Source: Arthrobacter sp. cf158
GTDB lineage: Bacteria > Actinomycetota > Actinomycetes > Actinomycetales > Micrococcaceae
Length of the DNA: 64,000 nt
Reading direction: 5' to 3'
Assembly (NCBI RefSeq): GCF_900106835.1
Contig: NZ_FNNR01000010.1
Coordinates: forward strand, 167,188 to 231,187
This document shows, in pieces, positions 45,994 through 55,356 of the stretch (its first letter is position 1; each line of letters starts with the position of its first letter). Under the pieces are notes generated by a model, which did no database searches, was not told the DNA's origin, and saw only the letters and a program-made list of their open reading frames with translations. Made by a program: the position numbers and the translations under genes.

Positions 45994-46860
45994 ATGACCC
46001 GCCAAGCTATATCGCAATCCGGACAGGCAGCTCCCCAGTTGGACGTCCAGGTGGAACAGCAGTTGGATGCCCCGGTTGAGGGCCGGACGTCGTCGCAGGT
46101 CTACGGCGTCTACACGGGATACTTTGAGTGCCCCACTCCTGCCACCTGGACTGACCACGTCCACGATACCCATGAGCTGTTGTGGGGTGCCCGCGGTGTG
46201 CTGACGGTGGAGGCCGATGGCGGACTCTTTGCCGTCCCTGCCACGCTGGGGCTGTGGATTCCGGCCGGCGTGGTGCACGCTGTGAAGTCCACCCAGGGGA
46301 CAGGCTTCTACTGCTCGCACATCAATGCCAGGGTGGCGCCGCAGTTGGAAAGCCGCACGGTGGCCGTTACCGTGCCCACCGCCGCGCAGGAACTGCTGCG
46401 CCACATGAGCAAGTTCGACATGGACGATTCCATCCGCAAGCGCTCGGAGCAGGTGGTGGTGGGCCTGCTGGAGGTGGTGGACGCACGGCCCATGCTGCTG
46501 CCCATGCCCGTGGACCCTCGCCTGGAGCGAATTGCGCGTGCCCTCCTGGATGACCCTGCCCTGGACCGCTCGCTGGAGGAATGGAGTGTGGAAGTGGCCA
46601 TCAGTGTCCGGAACCTGTCCCGCCTGTTCCATAAGGAAACGGGGATGACTTTTGCCCAGTGGCGCATCCATGCCCGCATGCGTGTGGCCCTGGGGCTCCT
46701 GGCGGCCGGTTACCCGGTTTCCACGGTCAGCCGGAGGGTGGGCTATAACAATCCCAGCGCCTTTGTCCAAGTGTTCCGAAAGGTGATGGGGCACACTCCA
46801 GGCTGGTACGTCTCCTCGCTTAAGGCCGGAAACCACCAGTCTTTGGCCGGTTCCGAATAG
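45994..46860 (+). CDS. AraC-family regulator, probably of siderophore uptake
   Basis: 288 aa. An N-terminal cupin-like sensing domain (HVHDTHELLWGARGVLTVEADGG, LGLWIPAGVVHAV near residue 85) precedes a C-terminal double HTH: LERIARALLDDPALDRSLEEWS with SVRNLSRLFHKETGMTFAQWR, then SRRVGYNNPSAFVQVFRKVMGHTPGWY. GAAGG precedes the ATG. It lies between the ABC exporter and the siderophore-uptake genes, each with an iron box, so it probably activates uptake when its siderophore ligand is present. Confidence 0.87.
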   Translation: MTRQAISQSGQAAPQLDVQVEQQLDAPVEGRTSSQVYGVYTGYFECPTPATWTDHVHDTHELLWGARGVLTVEADGGLFAVPATLGLWIPAGVVHAVKSTQGTGFYCSHINARVAPQLESRTVAVTVPTAAQELLRHMSKFDMDDSIRKRSEQVVVGLLEVVDARPMLLPMPVDPRLERIARALLDDPALDRSLEEWSVEVAISVRNLSRLFHKETGMTFAQWRIHARMRVALGLLAAGYPVSTVSRRVGYNNPSAFVQVFRKVMGHTPGWYVSSLKAGNHQSLAGSE

Positions 46861-46890
46861 AATCGAGCGGTTTTCTGCATGGACTCGTTG

Positions 46891-46909
46891 TTAGGGTAGG
46901 TATACCTAA
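46891..46909. promoter_or_regulatory. IdeR/DtxR iron box 2 (siderophore-uptake operon)
   Basis: TTAGGGTAGGTATACCTAA matches 15 of 19 positions of the TTAGGTTAGGCTAACCTAA consensus, with a perfect palindromic core TAGGTATACCTA. It lies about 77 bp upstream of the substrate-binding lipoprotein gene, a promoter-overlapping position. Confidence 0.7.
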
Positions 46910-46985
46910 CTTCGGCGGCCTGCCGAGATAACCTGCGGCCGCTACCGGGAGCTCTCCGTCTCCCCTGAGAATCAAGAGGACCGCA

Positions 46986-47939
46986 GTGATTTCACGCTCT
47001 AAAACCATGTCTGCCGCCGTTGCGGCCTTGGCTTCCGCAGCCCTGCTTCTGAGTGGTTGCGCCACCACCGATGCCAGCGCCACCACCAAATCCGAAACCC
47101 GGACGGTCCAAAGCGAGGTCAAAGAAGTAGTCATGCCGGCCGAGCCGAAGAAAGCCCTGGGCATGTACACCACGGACCTGGACATGCTCATCACCCTCGG
47201 CATTCCGCTGGCCAGCCAGCAACCCATTCGTGACAGCGGCTACAAGGGCTTCCCGTACTTCTTCGACCAAAAGGCGTTGGAGGGCATCACGCCGTTCACC
47301 AACTACCCGGAATTCAACTTCGAGGCCATTCTCAAAGCACAGCCCGACGTCATCCTGAACGGCCTGGGCTATGAGAAGGAGCTTGACGGCAAGCTCTCCG
47401 ACATCGCCCCGACGTACACCTTCAACGGCTTCGACGGCAGCGACTGGCGCACCAAGTTCAAAACCGTAGCCGAGGCTTTCGGCAAGACCGAGCAGTACCA
47501 GGCCTGGATGGACAAGTACCAGGCCAAGGTTGATGACGTGAAGAAGCGTCTGGCCGAGGCCGGCAAGAGCAACATGGTGATCGGCCCCGTGGACTACTAC
47601 GAGGACCAGGTGACGGTCAGCTGCTACGGAACGCCGTGCCTGGTCATCAAGGACCTCGGCCTGAAAGTTTCCCCGCTGGCCGACGGCGAAGGCGCCAAGC
47701 TGAGTGCCGAGCAGCTCGAACAGCTCAACGGCATCGACGCCATCATCACCACCGAGGTCCCCGAAAAGGACGGTGCCAACCCGGATGCCTTCGCTCCGCT
47801 GGCCAACAACAAGCTGTGGACCTCGCTGCCATTCGTGGCCAACAAGCAGATCCACACCTATGACCTCGAAATGATCTACGGCTCGCCCAGCGGCCAGTAC
47901 GCACTGCTGGAGAAGTTCGAAAAGGCGCTCCTGTCATGA
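46986..47939 (+). CDS. Iron-siderophore ABC transporter substrate-binding lipoprotein
   Basis: 317 aa from GTG with AGAGGA six bases upstream. Signal peptide and lipobox LLSGC place Cys25 as the lipid-anchored N-terminus. The periplasmic-binding fold of the FepB/FhuD class is seen in TDLDMLITLGIPLA, NFEAILKAQPDVILNGLGYE and DAIITTEVPEKDG. It captures a ferric siderophore at the cell surface. First gene of a five-gene operon with overlapping stops and starts. Confidence 0.92.
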   Translation: MISRSKTMSAAVAALASAALLLSGCATTDASATTKSETRTVQSEVKEVVMPAEPKKALGMYTTDLDMLITLGIPLASQQPIRDSGYKGFPYFFDQKALEGITPFTNYPEFNFEAILKAQPDVILNGLGYEKELDGKLSDIAPTYTFNGFDGSDWRTKFKTVAEAFGKTEQYQAWMDKYQAKVDDVKKRLAEAGKSNMVIGPVDYYEDQVTVSCYGTPCLVIKDLGLKVSPLADGEGAKLSAEQLEQLNGIDAIITTEVPEKDGANPDAFAPLANNKLWTSLPFVANKQIHTYDLEMIYGSPSGQYALLEKFEKALLS

Positions 47940-48817
47940 TGAGCATCTACCGCGCTGAGGTCATTTCCACCCGCCTGCTGACTCCGGGAATGGTCCGGAT
48001 AACCTTCGGCGGCTCCGGCCTGGCTGGCTTCGACACCACGGGTGTCGGCGACGAATACCTCCGCGTCTTCCTGCCCGATCCGGGCACGCATGAAGCACGC
48101 CTCCCCATTTCCACAGGGGACTCCTGGGATTGGTCCGAAGGCGTCGAACCGTCCGCCATGCGGACGTACACGGTCCGCGCTGTGGACTCCGCCGCAGGAA
48201 CCGTGGACATCGACTTCGTAGTTCACGACGGCGGATTGGCAGCTTCCTGGGCGCAGCGCGCCCAGGTGGGTGACGTCGTCGGGCTCAACTCGCCCACTGG
48301 ACTGTACGAACCGCCGGCCGGGCTGCAGTGGCAGATCCTGCTGGCCGACGCCACCGGCCTCCCGGCAGTCGCGCGCCTCGTGGAGCAGACGCCGCCCGGT
48401 GTTCGCACCCGTGTCCTGATCGAGGTTGAGGATCCATCGCACCAACAGGAACTCGCCCTCGGCGCCGGAACCGAAGTCGCCTGGATTTACGGCGGGAACG
48501 GCCACAGCCAGTCCCGACTGGATGAGGTCCTGCGCTCCATGGAGCTCCCCGGCGGGGTGGGCTACATCTGGGTGGCCGGCGAAACCAAGGTGCTGCGCGG
48601 AATCCGCAAGTACCTCCGGCATGAGAAGAAGCTCACGCCCGAGTCCTACAAGCTGATCGGCTACTGGACGGACAAGAGCGAGGCTTGGGAAGAGCGCTGG
48701 GAAAACCTCGACGCCGAAACCCGCCGCTGGTTCGACGATCTCTGGTCCAACGAGAAGCGCGATCGCGAGGAAATCGTGGACCTGCAGGACGCCAAGTTCG
48801 AATTGCTGGGCCTCTAA
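47936..48817 (+). CDS. Siderophore-interacting protein (FAD-dependent ferric-siderophore reductase)
   Basis: 293 aa, overlapping the lipoprotein gene by ATGA. The FAD-binding barrel has MRTYTVRAVD near residue 75 (RxYTxR motif) and DIDFVVHDGGLAASWAQRAQVGDVVGLNSPTG around residue 95. The NAD(P)H-binding part has LLADATGLPAVARL and GYIWVAGETKVLRGIRKYLRHE near 200. It releases iron from imported siderophores by reduction in the cytoplasm. Confidence 0.93.
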   Translation: MMSIYRAEVISTRLLTPGMVRITFGGSGLAGFDTTGVGDEYLRVFLPDPGTHEARLPISTGDSWDWSEGVEPSAMRTYTVRAVDSAAGTVDIDFVVHDGGLAASWAQRAQVGDVVGLNSPTGLYEPPAGLQWQILLADATGLPAVARLVEQTPPGVRTRVLIEVEDPSHQQELALGAGTEVAWIYGGNGHSQSRLDEVLRSMELPGGVGYIWVAGETKVLRGIRKYLRHEKKLTPESYKLIGYWTDKSEAWEERWENLDAETRRWFDDLWSNEKRDREEIVDLQDAKFELLGL

Positions 48818-49912
48818 ATGGCGTCCGGAACCATGGCGCCGCGTTCTGTTGCAGCTGAGGTGCAGGACGCGGTGCCGGTTTCCACTTCGGACGCACGCCC
48901 GGCCGGCTTGGTGGCGGTGAACCGCTACCGGCTACTGGGTCTTCTCGCGGCAATTGGCGCATTGGTGCTGGTGCTGTGGCTGAGCCTGGTGGTGGGCTCC
49001 AAGGACGTGGACATGGCCGCTCTCTGGCCCGCCATCACTGCCTACGACGGCTCGCCGGAACACGTCATCATCCACGACCTCCGCCTGCCCCGAACGGCGA
49101 CGGGCGTGGTGGTTGGCATTGCCCTGGGACTGTCCGGGGCACTGATCCAGGCGTTGACACGCAACCCGTTGGCGGACCCCGGCATCCTGGGCGTCAACGC
49201 GGGTGCCGGGTTCTTTGTGGTCCTCGGCGTTGCGATCTTCGGAGTCACCAGCATCCAGGAGTACATCTGGTTCTCCTTCGCCGGTGCCGTAGCGGCCACC
49301 GTGGCCGTGTACTTCATCGGGTCACGGGGAAGGGGCGGGGCAACCCCACTCCGCCTCACCCTTGCAGGGGTTGCCCTCGGAGCCGTGCTGGGCGGCATCT
49401 CGTCCGGCATCACGCTGCTTCGCCCTGCCGTTTTCGACAGCATGCGCAGTTGGAGCGCCGGAACGTTGAGCAACAGAACGTGGGAGATCTTCACCACCGG
49501 GGCGCCGTTCATCCTTATTGGGACGCTCATCGCCCTCGCCATGGCCCGGCCCTTGAACGCCGTGGCCATGGGCGACGACACCGCCAAGTCCCTCGGTGCC
49601 AACATCGTTCGCACCCGGGTTTGGACCATCGTGTCAGTGACCCTTCTTTGCGGCGCCGCGACGGCAGCCGCCGGCCCCATCGGATTCGTGGGACTCATGG
49701 TCCCGCACGTAGCCCGATGGATCGTCGGTCCGGACCAGCGCTGGATACTGGCCTACACCCTGGTGCTCTCGCCAGTGCTGCTCCTGGTGTCCGACATCCT
49801 GGGGCGCCTTGTTCTCCGTCCCGGCGAAATGCAGGTAGGAATCATCACCGCCTTCGTTGGCGCACCCGTCCTCATCTGGCTCATCCGACGCCGGAAAGTG
49901 AGCACCCTGTGA
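48818..49912 (+). CDS. FecCD-family iron-siderophore permease 1
   Basis: 364 aa; the ATG follows the previous stop directly. About nine to ten hydrophobic segments. Family motifs: LRLPRTATGVVVGIALGLSGALIQALTRNPLADPGILGVNAGA near residue 86, GDDTAKSLGAN near 249 and GPIGFVGLMVPHVARWIVGPDQR near 287, the coupling loop to the ATPase. Forms the channel with permease 2. Confidence 0.93.
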   Translation: MASGTMAPRSVAAEVQDAVPVSTSDARPAGLVAVNRYRLLGLLAAIGALVLVLWLSLVVGSKDVDMAALWPAITAYDGSPEHVIIHDLRLPRTATGVVVGIALGLSGALIQALTRNPLADPGILGVNAGAGFFVVLGVAIFGVTSIQEYIWFSFAGAVAATVAVYFIGSRGRGGATPLRLTLAGVALGAVLGGISSGITLLRPAVFDSMRSWSAGTLSNRTWEIFTTGAPFILIGTLIALAMARPLNAVAMGDDTAKSLGANIVRTRVWTIVSVTLLCGAATAAAGPIGFVGLMVPHVARWIVGPDQRWILAYTLVLSPVLLLVSDILGRLVLRPGEMQVGIITAFVGAPVLIWLIRRRKVSTL

Positions 49913-51015
49913 TGCGCACCGATCCCGTGCCGCCCATCAAGCAGGCCCCGACCATCAAGCAGGTCCCGCCCATCGACTTCGGTCGTCCCACCGTCGCCAT
50001 CCGCCGCTTTGGCGGCCGCGTCTCACTCCGCGTGGACGTCCGCACCCTGGTTGTCACCGCCGTCCTGTTTGCCGCCGCACTGGCGCTCGCCGTCGTCGCC
50101 CTTGGCTTGGGCGAGTTCAGCATTGCGGTACAGGACGTTGTTTCGGCGTTGCTGGGCCGGTCCAGCGGTGCCGTGCACATGGTGGTGGTGGACTGGAGAT
50201 TGCCCCGCGTCCTCCTGGCCCTGTTATTGGGGGCGGCCATGGGGGTCAGCGGGGCAATCTTCCAATCGCTGACCCGCAACGCACTGGGAAGCCCGGACGT
50301 GATCGGCTTCAACACTGGTGCTTACACGGGCGCGCTGGTGGTCATCCTACTGATGGGTGGAGGCTACTTTGCTGTGTCTGCCGGCGCGCTGGTGGGTGGG
50401 CTGGTGACGGCCGCGCTGGTTTACCTGTTCGCCTACAAAAAGGGCATCCAGGGGTTCCGGCTCATCATCGCCGGCATCGCAGTGAGCGCCATGCTGGCGT
50501 CGGTGAACACCTTCATGATCCTCAAGGCGTCCTTGGAGCAGGCCATGTCTGCTGCCGTCTGGGGTGCTGGATCCTTGAACAAGCTCGGCTGGGAGCAGGT
50601 GCTGCCGGTGGTGATCGTATTCGTCGTGCTGCTGGCTGTGCTGTCCTTGTACGGCAGGCGATTGGGCCTTTTGGAAATGGGCGACGACACCGCCCGGGCC
50701 TTGGGCGTTCGGCTGGAAGGCTCGCGGCTGGTCCTCGCAGTGGTGGGCGTGGCTTTGACGGCAATGGTCACCGCTGCTGCCGGCCCGATCGCTTTTGTTT
50801 CCCTGGCCGCGCCGCAGTTGGCCCGCCGCCTCACCAAGTCCGCGTCCGTGGGAATGGTTCCCTCTGCTGCCATGGGTGCGTTCCTCTTGGTGGCCAGCGA
50901 CATCGTGGCGCAGAACCTTTTTGCGCCCATCCAACTGCCCGTAGGCGTAGTGACCGTCAGCATCGGCGGCTGCTATCTCGTATGGCTCCTGGCCCGTGAG
51001 GTGAAGCGGCAATGA
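49912..51015 (+). CDS. FecCD-family iron-siderophore permease 2
   Basis: 367 aa; ATG overlaps the previous stop by one base (TGATG). After a polar N-terminus with a duplicated PPIKQ/TIKQ motif, the FecCD core shows DWRLPRVLLALLLGAAMGVSGAIFQSLTRNALGSPDVIGFNTGA near residue 100 and GDDTARALGVRLEGSRL near 255. GPIAFVSLAAPQLARRLT lies near 285. Partner of permease 1. Confidence 0.93.
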   Translation: MRTDPVPPIKQAPTIKQVPPIDFGRPTVAIRRFGGRVSLRVDVRTLVVTAVLFAAALALAVVALGLGEFSIAVQDVVSALLGRSSGAVHMVVVDWRLPRVLLALLLGAAMGVSGAIFQSLTRNALGSPDVIGFNTGAYTGALVVILLMGGGYFAVSAGALVGGLVTAALVYLFAYKKGIQGFRLIIAGIAVSAMLASVNTFMILKASLEQAMSAAVWGAGSLNKLGWEQVLPVVIVFVVLLAVLSLYGRRLGLLEMGDDTARALGVRLEGSRLVLAVVGVALTAMVTAAAGPIAFVSLAAPQLARRLTKSASVGMVPSAAMGAFLLVASDIVAQNLFAPIQLPVGVVTVSIGGCYLVWLLAREVKRQ

Positions 51016-51884
51016 GTGAAGAATTGAAGGAGATTGCTGTGACTGATGTGTTGGATGTTTCTGTTTCTGTTGGCTCGGCGCTGGGATCTGGCTCGGCGCC
51101 GGCACGTGGTTCGCGGCTCAGCGCCGAAGGCGTGAGCCTCGGCTACGCCGGACGAACAGTGTCGGAGTCGCTTGATGTGCGCATTCCCGATGGCGGGTTC
51201 ACGGTGATCGTGGGACCCAACGCCTGCGGAAAGTCGACGCTCCTGCGGGCGCTGTCCCGGCTGCTGGAGCCCACCTCGGGGTCCGTGCTTTTGGACGGCA
51301 AGAGCATCTCCTCCTACGGGGCCAAGGAAGTGGCGCGACGGTTGGGACTCCTGCCGCAGACCTCCATAGCGCCAGATGGGATCACCGTGGCGGACCTTGT
51401 GGCCCGGGGACGCTACCCGCACCAGAAGTTGCTGCGTCAATGGTCCGAGGCGGATGAGGCGGCCGTCGTTGCTGCACTCCAAGCTACCAACGTGACATCG
51501 CTGTCCGGCCGTTTGGTGGACGAGCTCTCCGGCGGGCAGCGGCAGCGTGTGTGGGTGGCCATGGTCCTGGCCCAACAAACCCCTTTATTGCTCCTGGATG
51601 AGCCCACCACGTTCCTGGATATCGCGCACCAGATCGAGCTCTTGGAGCTGTTTCGGCGGCTCAATCGCGAAGGCAACACCCTGGTGGCCGTGCTCCACGA
51701 TCTCAATCACGCCTGCCGCTACGCCACGCATCTCATCGCCATGAAGGACGGGGCAGTAGTTGCGGAGGGCCGACCCGCCGATGTGGTGACTGCGGAGCTG
51801 GTGGAGCGCGTCTTCGGTCTGCCGTGCATCGTGATCGACGACCCCGTGAGCCACACGCCGCTGGTGATCCCGCTGGGGTCCTGA
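51012..51884 (+). CDS. Iron-siderophore ABC transporter ATP-binding protein
   Basis: 290 aa; ATGA overlap with permease 2. A ~35-residue Ser/Gly-rich N-terminal extension precedes the ATPase core, so an internal start is possible. Walker A is GPNACGKST, the Q-loop is LGLLPQTS, the signature is LSGGQRQRVWVAMVLAQ, Walker B is PLLLLDEPTTFLD and the switch His is in VLHDLNHACRYA. It energises ferric-siderophore import. Last gene of the operon, convergent with LysR. Confidence 0.94.
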   Translation: MSEELKEIAVTDVLDVSVSVGSALGSGSAPARGSRLSAEGVSLGYAGRTVSESLDVRIPDGGFTVIVGPNACGKSTLLRALSRLLEPTSGSVLLDGKSISSYGAKEVARRLGLLPQTSIAPDGITVADLVARGRYPHQKLLRQWSEADEAAVVAALQATNVTSLSGRLVDELSGGQRQRVWVAMVLAQQTPLLLLDEPTTFLDIAHQIELLELFRRLNREGNTLVAVLHDLNHACRYATHLIAMKDGAVVAEGRPADVVTAELVERVFGLPCIVIDDPVSHTPLVIPLGS

Positions 51885-51894
51885 TTCCCCCGCG

Positions 51895-52791
51895 TTAGGC
51901 GGCCCCCAGCAGCTGCTCCCGTCGGCTTTCCGTCTCCTCCCGCAAGGCCTGCACGACGGCGGCTACGGCGGGGCGGCGCATGGAGTCCGGCCGGAGGACC
52001 ATCCAGTAGGGGAGGAGTTCCGCGAAGTCGGCTGGCAGGAGACGCACCAAATCCGTGTGCCGATCAGCCATGAAACAGGGCAGGAATCCGATGCCGGCCC
52101 CGGCCCGGGTGGCTTCGACATGGACGAAAACGTTGGTTGAACTGAGGCCATCGCGCATGGTGGGGACCAGCCGGCGGGGAGCGTCCAGGTCGTCCACCTG
52201 CAGCATCGAATCCACAAAGTAGACCAGTTGGTGCTGCGTGAGTTCCTCGACGCTGGCGGGCGTGCCGTGGTCCGCCAGGTAGGCGCGCGACGCGTACATT
52301 CCCAGCCTGTACTCACCAAGCCTGATGGCCTCTGCGCGGTGCACCTGTGGCGTCCCCACCACCACCTCAATGTCCAGGCCCGATCGCTGTTGCAGGGCAC
52401 GTCGCGTCACCGTGACGATCTCGACGCTGAGGCCGGGGTGATCGCTTCGCAGGCGGGCTACCGCCGGGGCCGCGATATAGGCGCTGAACCCATCAGTTGC
52501 GGTCATGCGTACGACGCCGGTAATGGGGTCGGGTGCGCGGTCGCTGGGTCCCAGTGCGCCCACCGCAGCTTCGATCCGCTCTGCAACCTGCACGGCTTCG
52601 GCGCCCAACTCCGTCACTTCCCAGCCGCCGGCCGCACGCGCGAGAACCCGGCCACCCAAGGACTTCTCCAGCGCCGCTATCCTGCGCGAAACGGTGGTGT
52701 GGTTCAGTCCCAAGGCTTGTGCCGCCGTCGTAAATTTTCCTGAACGTGACACGGCGAGCAAGATGAGGAGGTCGTCCGGGTTCGGTTTCAT
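51895..52791 (-). CDS. LysR-family regulator
   Basis: 298 aa from MKPNPDDLLILLAVSRSGKF. HTH: TTAAQALGLNHTTVSRRIAALEKSLGGRVL. The effector domain starts near residue 90 (GVVRMTATDGFSAYIAAP). It is divergent from the MHS symporter and 3-hydroxybutyrate dehydrogenase genes, its likely targets. TGCAA-TT-TTGCA (52795-52806) directly upstream is a possible binding site, inferred from position. Confidence 0.88.
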   Translation of the reverse strand: MKPNPDDLLILLAVSRSGKFTTAAQALGLNHTTVSRRIAALEKSLGGRVLARAAGGWEVTELGAEAVQVAERIEAAVGALGPSDRAPDPITGVVRMTATDGFSAYIAAPAVARLRSDHPGLSVEIVTVTRRALQQRSGLDIEVVVGTPQVHRAEAIRLGEYRLGMYASRAYLADHGTPASVEELTQHQLVYFVDSMLQVDDLDAPRRLVPTMRDGLSSTNVFVHVEATRAGAGIGFLPCFMADRHTDLVRLLPADFAELLPYWMVLRPDSMRRPAVAAVVQALREETESRREQLLGAA

Positions 52792-52928
52792 ATCTGCAAT
52801 TTTGCACATACTCAGTGCCACTTTGGTTATTGAGACGCAGCAAATCTGCGGCAATACTCAGTGGAGCATTTCGTGTTGTGGATCACATCACGTTCACAAG
52901 GGTCAAAGAGGACACTGAGGAGATGGAT

Positions 52929-54317
52929 ATGAGCGTAGAACAGCGCTCCGCATCAAGAGCCGGGAAAGATGCTGGAAAAGGCTCCGGCCTGAAGAAGATC
53001 GTCGCGGCCTCGATGGTGGGCACCGTGGTGGAGTGGTACGAGTTCTTCCTCTACGCCACCGCCGCCACACTGGTATTCGGCAAGTACTTCTTCCCCAGCA
53101 CCGGCAACGAACTGGACGGCATCATCCAGGCCTTCATCACCTACGCTGTAGGTTTCGTTGCCCGGCCGTTGGGCGGAATCGTTTTCGGCCAGATCGGCGA
53201 CAAGCTGGGCCGCAAGCCCACACTGCAGCTGACCATCGTGATCGTGGGCGTCTCCACGTTCCTGATGGGCTGCCTCCCCGGCTTCATGGACATCGGCTAC
53301 TGGGCACCCGCCATGCTGGTGGCGCTCCGCTTCATCCAGGGCTTCGCGCTCGGCGGCGAATGGGGCGGTGCTGTCCTCCTCGTGGCAGAACACAGCCCCA
53401 ACAAGTCGCGCGGGTTCTGGTCATCCTGGCCGCAGGCCGCAGTTCCGGTGGGTAACCTCCTGGCCACGCTGGTCCTGTTCGTCATGTCCACCACCCTCAG
53501 CAGCGAAGCGTTCCTCGGCTGGGGCTGGCGCGTCGCGTTCTGGCTCTCCGCAGTGATCGTGTTCGTCGGCTACTACATTCGCACCCACGTCACCGAGGCG
53601 CCGATCTTCCTCGAAGCCAAGGCACAGGTGGAGGAGTCCAAAGCCATCAGCTACGGAGTTGGCGAGGTCATCCGCAAGTACCCCAAGGGCATCCTGCAGG
53701 CGATGGGTCTGCGCTTCGCGGAGAACATCATGTACTACCTCGTGGTGAGCTTCGCGATCGTTTACCTCAAGAGCGTCCATAAGTACGACACGTCCTCGCT
53801 CCTGCTGGCACTCCTGATCGCCCACGTCATCCACTTCCTGGTCATCCCGCAGGTGGGACGCCTGGTGGACTCGTGGGGACGCAAGCCCGTGTACTTGGTG
53901 GGCGCCATCACCGGCGCAACCTGGCCGTTCTTCGCCTTCCCCATGTTCGACACCAAGAACGCCGTGATCATCGTGCTCGCCGTGACCATCGGCCTCTGCC
54001 TCCACGCGTTCATGTACGCCGGGCAGCCGGCCATCATGTCCGAGCTCTTCCCCACCCGCATGCGCTACTCGGGTGTCTCGCTCGGCTCGCAGGTCACATC
54101 CATCTTCGCCGGCTCACTCGCACCGCTGCTGGCCACCCAGTGGCTCAAGGACACCGGATCCTGGGTTCCCACCGCGATCTACCTGGTGGTCGCCTGCGCC
54201 ATCACCGTCGTCGCCGTCGTTTCGCTGAAGGAAACCAAGGGCATCGCGCTGGAGGCCGTGGACCAGGCGGACGCCGAGCGCCACGGACTGACCACTCCTT
54301 CCACTTCGAAAGGCTAG
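52929..54317 (+). CDS. MFS metabolite:H+ symporter (MHS family)
   Basis: 462 aa from the second of two close ATGs. GAGGAG touches the first (52923) but is six bases from the second, so the second is preferred. Twelve hydrophobic segments. MHS hallmarks: GTVVEWYEFFLYATAATLVF at the start, GRPLGGIVFGxIGDKLGRKPTL-type motif (ARPLGGIVFGQIGDKLGRK) and ALRFIQGFALGGEWGGAVLL. Members import small carboxylates or betaines. The dehydrogenase next door suggests 3-hydroxybutyrate or a similar acid. Confidence 0.9.
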   Translation: MSVEQRSASRAGKDAGKGSGLKKIVAASMVGTVVEWYEFFLYATAATLVFGKYFFPSTGNELDGIIQAFITYAVGFVARPLGGIVFGQIGDKLGRKPTLQLTIVIVGVSTFLMGCLPGFMDIGYWAPAMLVALRFIQGFALGGEWGGAVLLVAEHSPNKSRGFWSSWPQAAVPVGNLLATLVLFVMSTTLSSEAFLGWGWRVAFWLSAVIVFVGYYIRTHVTEAPIFLEAKAQVEESKAISYGVGEVIRKYPKGILQAMGLRFAENIMYYLVVSFAIVYLKSVHKYDTSSLLLALLIAHVIHFLVIPQVGRLVDSWGRKPVYLVGAITGATWPFFAFPMFDTKNAVIIVLAVTIGLCLHAFMYAGQPAIMSELFPTRMRYSGVSLGSQVTSIFAGSLAPLLATQWLKDTGSWVPTAIYLVVACAITVVAVVSLKETKGIALEAVDQADAERHGLTTPSTSKG

Positions 54318-54321
54318 TTCC

Positions 54322-55071
54322 ATGGACAACTCCTTGAACGGGCGCAAAGCACTGGTTACCGGCGGCGCGAGCGGAATCGGGGCCGCCTGCGCCCGGGCGC
54401 TCGCCGCCCGCGGGGCGAAAGTAGTAGTGGCCGACGTCGATGCCTCCGGAGCTGCAGCCCTCGCCGACGAGTTGGGCGGCACGGCCTGGACGGTGGATCT
54501 GCTGGACGTGGACGCGCTGGCCGCGCTCAGTCTGGACTGCGACATCCTGGTCAACAACGCCGGCATCCAGAAAGTTGCCCCCATCGAGGAGTTCGAGCCC
54601 GCGGAGTTCCGGCGGATCCTGGCCCTGATGCTGGAGGCCCCGTTCCTTCTCATCAGGGCCGCACTCCCGCATATGTACGCCAACGGGTTCGGCCGGATCA
54701 TCAACATCTCTTCGGTCCATGGGCTACGGGCCTCCGCCTACAAGAGCGCGTACGTGTCCGCCAAACACGGCCTGGAGGGGCTCAGCAAGGTCACTGCCTT
54801 GGAGGGCGGCGAACGCGGGGTCACGTCCAACTGCATCAACCCCGGGTACGTCCGCACGCCGTTGGTGGAGAAGCAGATCGCCGATCAGGCCCGGCTTCAC
54901 GGCATCCCCGAAGCCGAGGTCCTGGCCAAAGTGATGCTCACGGAGTCCGCGGTCAAGCGACTTGTGGAGGTGGAGGAAGTGGCGTCGTTGGCCGCCTGGA
55001 TGGCCTCCGACGACGCCGGTATGGTCACCGGCGCAAGCTACACCATGGACGGTGGCTGGTCGGCCAGGTAA
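54322..55071 (+). CDS. 3-hydroxybutyrate dehydrogenase (SDR family)
   Basis: 249 aa. NAD-binding GGASGIGAACARAL near residue 13, NNAGIQKVAPIEEF near 77, active-site Ser in NISSVHGLRASAYKSAYVSAK with the Y-x-x-x-K catalytic pair, and CINPGYVRTPLVEKQIADQA near 171. The last two motifs match D-3-hydroxybutyrate dehydrogenases particularly well. It oxidises 3-hydroxybutyrate to acetoacetate. It starts 4 nt after the MHS symporter, so uptake and oxidation are likely coupled. Confidence 0.9.
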   Translation: MDNSLNGRKALVTGGASGIGAACARALAARGAKVVVADVDASGAAALADELGGTAWTVDLLDVDALAALSLDCDILVNNAGIQKVAPIEEFEPAEFRRILALMLEAPFLLIRAALPHMYANGFGRIINISSVHGLRASAYKSAYVSAKHGLEGLSKVTALEGGERGVTSNCINPGYVRTPLVEKQIADQARLHGIPEAEVLAKVMLTESAVKRLVEVEEVASLAAWMASDDAGMVTGASYTMDGGWSAR

Positions 55072-55096
55072 GGCGCGGCGGGCTGGTTCTGGCTGC

Positions 55097-55178
55097 GCGG
55101 GGTGACAGCGCCGACCCTCCGCGGGGTGACAGCGCCGACCCTCCGCGGGGTGACAGCGCCGCCCCTCCGCGGGGTGAC
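55097..55178. repeat. 24-bp intergenic tandem repeat
   Basis: Three full units (55097-55120, 55121-55144, 55145-55168), the third with one base change, plus a 10-bp partial unit to 55178. Each begins GCGGGGTGAC and ends CCCTCC. It lies just downstream of the 3-hydroxybutyrate dehydrogenase gene. The rest of the stretch to the DUF222/HNH gene (55179-55356) shows no supported gene. Confidence 0.9.
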
Positions 55179-55356
55179 CGCTTTCTGGGTCGGGGTGCCC
55201 GCTCGATTCAGTTGGAAACAACATTGGGCGTCATGGACGTGCCGGCTTCCCCGAGGCCATGAAGCAAGTAGAAGAAATGCTGTCCACCTTCGAACCGGCG
55301 AGGTGACAGATGATGCCTATGTTTGGGGGTTTTCCACATAGGCAACTTTGGATCTG

